Assembly (NCBI GenBank): GCA_964415245.1
Contig: CAYQAJ010000084.1
Coordinates: forward strand, 1-18,327
Direction of reading: 5' to 3'
Source: CAYQAJ01 sp964415245
Lineage (GTDB): Bacteria; Planctomycetota; Planctomycetia; Pirellulales; Pirellulaceae
Length of the DNA stretch: 18,327 bases
Under the pieces are notes generated by a model, which worked only from the letters and a program-made list of their open reading frames with translations, was not told the DNA's origin and made no database searches. The translations under genes were made by a program, and so were the position numbers. This document shows positions 14,260 to 18,327 of the stretch, piece by piece. Within the stretch, counting starts at the first letter, position 1. Each line of letters opens with the position of its first letter.

Positions 14260-14949
14260 GTGACGGACTACACGTACTCCGACATCGCCAAGATGATCGA
14301 CCACTCGCTGCTGAACCCCACGCTGGCGGTGGCAAATCTGGAAGCTGGCTGCCAACTGGCCCGGGAGTACGACGTGGCCAGTGTCTGCATCATGCCGTTT
14401 TACTTGAAGCGCTGCGCCGAGATTCTTCGCAGCAGCACGGTGAAAGCCAGCACCACGATCGGCTTCCCCCACGGCGGCCACACCACGGAGGTGAAGCGGG
14501 CCGAAGCCGAGCGGGCTCTCGCCGACGGTTGCCAGGAGCTGGACATGGTGGTCAACATCAGCCAGGTGCTGAGCGGCAATTGGGACTACGTTCGCCAGGA
14601 TATCCAGGCGGTGATCGAGCCGGCACACGCGGCCGGACAGAAAGTGAAGGTCATCTTCGAAAACTGCTTTCTCAAAGATGCACACAAGATCGAGCTGTGC
14701 CGCATCTGCTCCGACCTTGGCGCCGACTGGGTCAAGACCTCCACCGGCTACGGGACCGGCGGGGCGACGCACGATGATTTGAGACTGATGCGGAAGCTCG
14801 CCGCGCCGCACGTGCAGGTGAAGGCCGCGGGCGGCATTCGTGATCTTGACGCGCTGCTGGCGGTGCGCGCTTTGGGTGTGACGCGCGTCGGCGCCAGCCG
14901 GACCAGAGACATTCTCGACGACTGCCGCCGCCGGCTGGCAGCGCTTTGA
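14260..14949 (+). CDS. deoC: Deoxyribose-phosphate aldolase
   Basis: The 229-residue class I aldolase is of the short DeoC type. It converts 2-deoxyribose-5-phosphate to glyceraldehyde-3-phosphate and acetaldehyde in deoxynucleoside breakdown, in the cytoplasm. The Schiff-base lysine is K159 (DWVKTSTGYGTGGAT), the second catalytic lysine K188 (VQVKAAGGIR), and the proton-relay aspartate D95 (ELDMVVN). IDHSLLNPT at 13-21 is the usual N-terminal signature, and GASRT (211-215) closes the phosphate site. The start is GTG at 14260, with GAGG 6 nt upstream; no better Met lies nearby and the family N-terminus begins here. No other deo genes are adjacent, so it is probably a single-gene unit downstream of a repeat. 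Confidence 0.95.
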   Translation: MTDYTYSDIAKMIDHSLLNPTLAVANLEAGCQLAREYDVASVCIMPFYLKRCAEILRSSTVKASTTIGFPHGGHTTEVKRAEAERALADGCQELDMVVNISQVLSGNWDYVRQDIQAVIEPAHAAGQKVKVIFENCFLKDAHKIELCRICSDLGADWVKTSTGYGTGGATHDDLRLMRKLAAPHVQVKAAGGIRDLDALLAVRALGVTRVGASRTRDILDDCRRRLAAL

Positions 14950-14974
14950 TCGACCGGTGCAGCGCCCGGGCGAG

Positions 14975-15004
14975 TTGGCCATGAGATCAGGGCGCGGTTA
15001 TGCT
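14975..15004 (+). promoter_or_regulatory. Putative promoter of the large heme-protein gene
   Basis: TTGGCC (14975-14980) and TATGCT (14999-15004) are 18 nt apart, each a 4-of-6 match to sigma70 consensus. They sit in the 103-nt gap after deoC. This is a moderate match only; read-through from deoC is also possible. Confidence 0.3.
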
Positions 15005-15052
15005 AGGGCTACCGACGTGCCGGTCCTTCGAAAACGTTGCTGGGGAGCGAAT

Positions 15053-18000
15053 ATGATCCGAATCGCATCGCTGTGTCTGTTGTGGCTTGGCCTATGGCAG
15101 GCCGCGGCATCGGCGCAGCCGCCGAACACGCAGAAGGAAACCGTTCCCCTGCTGTCGCCGGCCGCAGCGCTCGCGGCCATGCAAGCGCCGAAGGGTTTCG
15201 ACGTTTCGCTGTTTGCCGCCGAGCCCGACGTGCAGCAGCCGATCGCCCTGGCATTCGACACCCGCGGCCGACTATGGGTGGCCGAGTGTTACACCTACTC
15301 CGAGCACGGCAAGTTTGACGAAGACCTTCGCGATCGCATCGTGATTCTCGAGGACACTGACGGCGACGGCCAAGCCGACAAGCGAACCGTGTTCTGGGAT
15401 CAGGGCCAACGGCTCACCAGCGTGGAGATCGGCTTCGGCGGCGTGTGGGCGTTGTGCGCGCCGAATCTGCTGTTCATTCCCGATCGCGACGGCGACGATC
15501 GGCCCGACGGGGAGCCGGTGGTTGTGCTCGACGGTTGGACGGCGTGCGGCCACAACTTGGTCAACGGGCTGCGTTGGGGGCCGGACGGTTGGCTCTACGG
15601 TCGCCACGGGATTCTGGACATTTCGCGCGTCGGTCCGCCGGGGACGCCCGACGAACAGCGAACGCCCATCGACTGCGGCATCTGGCGGTACCATCCGCAG
15701 CGCAAGACATTCGAGGTGGTCTGCAGCGGCACGACCAATCCCTGGGGCATGGATTGGGACGACCACGGCGAGTTGTTCTTCATCAATACCGTGATCGGCC
15801 ATTTGTGGCACGTCATACCAGGCGCCCACTTTCGCCGCATGTATGGGCAGGATTTGCGCCCGAACTTGTACGAGCTTGTTGAGCAGACGGCCGACCACGT
15901 TCACTGGGACGCCAGCGCCGAGGATTGGACGGCGCAGCGCAACGGCGTGAGCGAGGGGACCAGCACCGCGGGCGGCGGACACGCCCACTCCGGACTGATG
16001 ATCTACCAGGGCGACAACTGGCCCGACGAATACCGCGGCGAGATGTTCACGCTCAACCTGCACGGCCGGCGAATCAATCACGACCATCTCGAGCGCGACG
16101 GCGCGACGTACGTCGGCAAGCACGAGCGCGACTTTCTCACGTCCGGCGACGAGTGGTTCCGCGGCATCGACCTCGCGTACGGACCCGACGGCGGCGTCTA
16201 CATTCTCGACTGGTCGGACATAGGCGAATGCCACGAGAACGACGGTCTGCACCGCACGTCGGGCCGCATCTACAAAGTCACTTGGCGAGCAAGCGGCGCG
16301 CGGCACGGAATGCCGAAAGAAGCGCCGGTGGACGTGGCCGCACTTTCAACAAGCGAACTGGTCGGCCTGCAGACGCATCGCAACGAATGGTTGGTGCGGC
16401 AGGCGCGGCGCGTACTGCAAGAACGGGCCGCCGCCGGCGCCGACATGACCGCCGCGCACCGCGAGTTGTGGAAGCAGTTCGGCCACGAGACCAACGCCGG
16501 CCGCAAGCTGCGTGCGCTGTGGTGCCTGTACGTTACCGGCGGCGTCGAGCAATCAAACATGCTTTCCCTGTTGGACGAGAAGAACGAGCACCTTCGCGCG
16601 TGGGGTGTGCGGCTGCTTGTCGATCGGGACAAGACCGACGCCGCGGTCATCGAAGCGATGGCCCGCCTCGCCGATCGCGAGCAGTCGGGTTTGGTGCTCA
16701 CGTATCTCGCCTCGGCGCTCCAGCGGCTGCCGAGCGGTTGTCGCTTTGCTCTTGCTGAATCGCTCGCCGACCACGACGAGTTCGCGGCAGATCGCGTGTT
16801 GCCGCTCATGGTTTGGTATGGCGTCGAAGACGATGTGGCGCGACACCCGGACGATGCGCTGCGGCTCATATCCAGGTCGAAGATGCCCAAAGTCACCCGA
16901 TACATCGCGCGGCGGCTGACGGGAGACATCGACGCCAATCCGGCCGCGGTCGACAAGCTGGTGGAATTGGCCAGCACAACCGACCGCGACGAGCTGCGCG
17001 GCGAAGTGCTGCTCGGCATGGCCGAGGCACTGCGCGGTTGGAGCCGCGCTCCGGCTCCGCACCGTTGGGCCGAGTGGGCGAGAGAAGTTCTGCATGAACC
17101 GAGCGATCCAGCCGTCGCCGCGCTGGTGCGGGAACTTTCGGTTGTGTTCGGCGAAGGGCTCTCGGCCGACGAAGTGTTCGCGTTTGTGGCTGATCGCCGT
17201 CAGCCGGAAGAGAGCCGCCGCCAGGCGATTCACTCGCTCGCCGCCGCGCGCACCGACGGGCTCGAACCGGTGCTCCAGAAGCTGCTCGACGATCGGGCCG
17301 TAACCGACGAAGCCGTCCGCGGTTTGGCCGCGTTGGACCTGGCGCGCTACGCGCCGCTGTTGATCGACAGCTACGGCCGCTTGGACGAGCGCGGCAAAGA
17401 CGCCGTCGTCGCCGTGCTGGCGACCCGCGCCGATTCGGCTGTCCTGCTGTTGGACGCGGTCGATCGGCACGTCGTACCGGCCGAAAAAGTGGGCACGTTC
17501 GTCGTGCGGCAAATGCAGCTTGTCGGCGACGACGCCCTCATACGCCGCATCGCCAAAACCTGGCCCGACCACCGCCCCATCGCCGACGACAAGCTGCAAA
17601 CCATCCAGCACTATCGCGACGCGCTCGACGAACCGACGCGGGCATCGGCCGACCTGCGCAACGGCCGCCGCGTGTTCCAGGAAACGTGCGGCAAATGCCA
17701 CAAGTTGTTCGGCGAAGGGGGCACGATCGGCCCCGAGCTCACCGGCGCCCAGCGCGGCAATCTCGACTACTGGCTCGACAACATGGTCGATCCGTCGGCC
17801 GCCGTGCCCGATCAATACAAAATGTCGGTCGTCGTGCTCACCGACGGCCGCCTGCTCAGCGGCCTGGTCGTCGAACAGTCGAAGCGCACCCTGACGTTAC
17901 AGACTCCCACCGATCGGCTCGTTCTCCAGCAATCGGCAATCGACGAGATTCGCCCGTCACCGCTCTCGATCATGCCCGAAGGCCAGCTCGAAAAACTCAG

Positions 18001-18061
18001 CGACGCCGACCTGCGCGACCTCGTCGGCTACCTGATGTCGCCATCGGTGCCGGCGAAGTGA
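15053..18061 (+). CDS. PVC-type heme-binding protein: membrane-bound dehydrogenase-like propeller, HEAT-like repeats, cytochrome c domain
   Basis: The protein has 1002 residues. Residues 1-21 are a signal peptide (cleavage ASA-Q). About 38-425 is the beta-propeller 'putative membrane-bound dehydrogenase' domain of planctomycetes and Verrucomicrobia, recognised by LAFDTRGRLWVAE, GWLYGRHG, NPWGMDWDDHGELFFINTVIGHLWHVIPGAHF and GPDGGVYILDWSDIGECH. About 430-850 is alpha-helical with repeated HEAT-like pairs. The C-terminal domain is a Pirellula/Verrucomicrobium-type heme-binding domain: R-x-V-F-x-x-TCGKCHK places heme attachment at C879-x-x-C882-H883, followed by the GPELTG motif; M974 is a candidate distal ligand. 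These proteins are thought to be exported redox enzymes acting on sugars or similar substrates, but none is well characterised. The start has GGGGAG 7 nt upstream and leads into the signal peptide. Confidence 0.92.
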   Translation: MIRIASLCLLWLGLWQAAASAQPPNTQKETVPLLSPAAALAAMQAPKGFDVSLFAAEPDVQQPIALAFDTRGRLWVAECYTYSEHGKFDEDLRDRIVILEDTDGDGQADKRTVFWDQGQRLTSVEIGFGGVWALCAPNLLFIPDRDGDDRPDGEPVVVLDGWTACGHNLVNGLRWGPDGWLYGRHGILDISRVGPPGTPDEQRTPIDCGIWRYHPQRKTFEVVCSGTTNPWGMDWDDHGELFFINTVIGHLWHVIPGAHFRRMYGQDLRPNLYELVEQTADHVHWDASAEDWTAQRNGVSEGTSTAGGGHAHSGLMIYQGDNWPDEYRGEMFTLNLHGRRINHDHLERDGATYVGKHERDFLTSGDEWFRGIDLAYGPDGGVYILDWSDIGECHENDGLHRTSGRIYKVTWRASGARHGMPKEAPVDVAALSTSELVGLQTHRNEWLVRQARRVLQERAAAGADMTAAHRELWKQFGHETNAGRKLRALWCLYVTGGVEQSNMLSLLDEKNEHLRAWGVRLLVDRDKTDAAVIEAMARLADREQSGLVLTYLASALQRLPSGCRFALAESLADHDEFAADRVLPLMVWYGVEDDVARHPDDALRLISRSKMPKVTRYIARRLTGDIDANPAAVDKLVELASTTDRDELRGEVLLGMAEALRGWSRAPAPHRWAEWAREVLHEPSDPAVAALVRELSVVFGEGLSADEVFAFVADRRQPEESRRQAIHSLAAARTDGLEPVLQKLLDDRAVTDEAVRGLAALDLARYAPLLIDSYGRLDERGKDAVVAVLATRADSAVLLLDAVDRHVVPAEKVGTFVVRQMQLVGDDALIRRIAKTWPDHRPIADDKLQTIQHYRDALDEPTRASADLRNGRRVFQETCGKCHKLFGEGGTIGPELTGAQRGNLDYWLDNMVDPSAAVPDQYKMSVVVLTDGRLLSGLVVEQSKRTLTLQTPTDRLVLQQSAIDEIRPSPLSIMPEGQLEKLSDADLRDLVGYLMSPSVPAK

Positions 18062-18089
18062 TGGCCGTTTTAATTCGGCGATGACTCGG

Positions 18090-18185
18090 GGTCTGGCACC
18101 ACCGCCTCCGGGACTCGCTCAGTTCGCGCAGTCCGCGGAGCAAATTGTGCCTGTCCCCTTCCCCCGGAGGCGGGCACCGAAGACC
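18090..18185. repeat. Third member of the GGGGACAGGCAC element family (inverted orientation)
   Basis: On the minus strand 18161-18134 matches 9439-9466 at 27 of 28 positions (core GGGGACAGGCACA, then TTTGCTCCGCG). Further on, TGAGCGAGTCCC corresponds to TGAGCCAGTCCC of the first element. The ends are inverted repeats: CCGCCTCCGGG (18102-18112) with CCCGGAGGCGG (18163-18173), and outer GGTCT with AGACC. The terminal arms differ from those at 9416-9543, so the core is shared and the arms are not. Confidence 0.65.
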
Positions 18186-18218
18186 GAGAACTTGCGCCGC
18201 GCTGGACATCGAGCAGCG

Positions 18219-18239
18219 AAAAAACTACGCTCACCGTAG
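18219..18239 (-). terminator. Weak rho-independent terminator candidate
   Basis: On the minus strand CTACG-GTGAG-CGTAG is followed directly by TTTTTT. The 5-bp stem is short, but this is the only hairpin with a T-tract that I noticed in the window. It would end a minus-strand gene entering from the right. Confidence 0.3.
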
Positions 18240-18327
18240 GTGCGCTCGACGTGCGCGCAGCACCTGAAAAGCAAACTCACCCATGACAGTGCTTTTCTGC
18301 TTGTCTTGTCGCGCGGGCTTCAGTCTG

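Larger units (their letters stand above)
18062..18327. other. Downstream intergenic region at the right edge
   Basis: These 266 nt after the heme gene hold the inverted-repeat element at 18090-18185 and a small hairpin at 18219-18239. Two short minus-strand frames enter from the right edge and stop within about 50-100 nt; one ends in the hairpin loop (TGA at about 18231-18233). They could be the tail of a gene outside the window, but no recognisable protein sequence is visible. Confidence 0.5.

Noticed and set aside
16553..17815. Minus-strand frame of 420 residues over the heme-protein gene
   Set aside because: No recognisable domain, and the plus strand encodes a complete family protein through the whole stretch.

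Overview
The window is GC-rich bacterial chromosome. Its gene content points strongly to a planctomycete, most likely of the Pirellulales. Three markers support this: a DUF1587/DUF1592-type secreted protein with a planctomycete cytochrome c (PSCyt1-like) CxxCH motif, a roughly 1000-residue 'Pirellula/Verrucomicrobium-type' heme-binding protein with a propeller-like dehydrogenase domain, and a lipoprotein of PQQ-like propeller repeats. No phage, plasmid, CRISPR, rRNA or tRNA gene was recognised. This assignment rests on family recognition by eye, with no database search.

Layout, left to right. Positions 1-1501 (minus) hold the N-terminal 500 residues of the DUF1592-type protein, diverging from the PQQ-propeller lipoprotein (1829-3157, plus). 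A convergent secreted protein with a duplicated SPOR-like fold follows (3224-4393, minus). Then come clpS and an mtaB-like tRNA methylthiotransferase (6303-4622, minus), whose stop and start codons overlap by one base, so they are probably translationally coupled. An M20 metallodipeptidase (6451-7842) and serS (8068-9351) are on the plus strand. glgC and a thioredoxin-fold protein (11575-9681, minus) look like an operon. A DUF4139-type secreted protein (11883-14018), deoC (14260-14949) and the large heme protein (15053-18061) complete the plus strand.

The genes mix housekeeping functions (translation, tRNA modification, protein turnover, glycogen and deoxynucleoside metabolism) with exported proteins typical of planctomycetes. 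Only the clpS-mtaB and thioredoxin-glgC pairs show real operon architecture.

The most notable content is between the genes. At least four kinds of inverted-repeat sequence fill the short spacers: (a) CGCCACATNNATGTGGCG palindromes next to the SPOR-like and mtaB genes; (b) a nested array of TGACCAA words around GGTCTCCCGACC hairpins just upstream of serS; (c) a GTCAGTTGTCCGTGG array just downstream of serS, interrupted by a ~127-bp foldback element; and (d) a GGGGACAGGCAC family, of which that foldback is one member, with relatives before deoC and after the heme gene. These look like REP/MITE-like dispersed elements. No transposase is present in the window. I found no convincing new multi-gene system.
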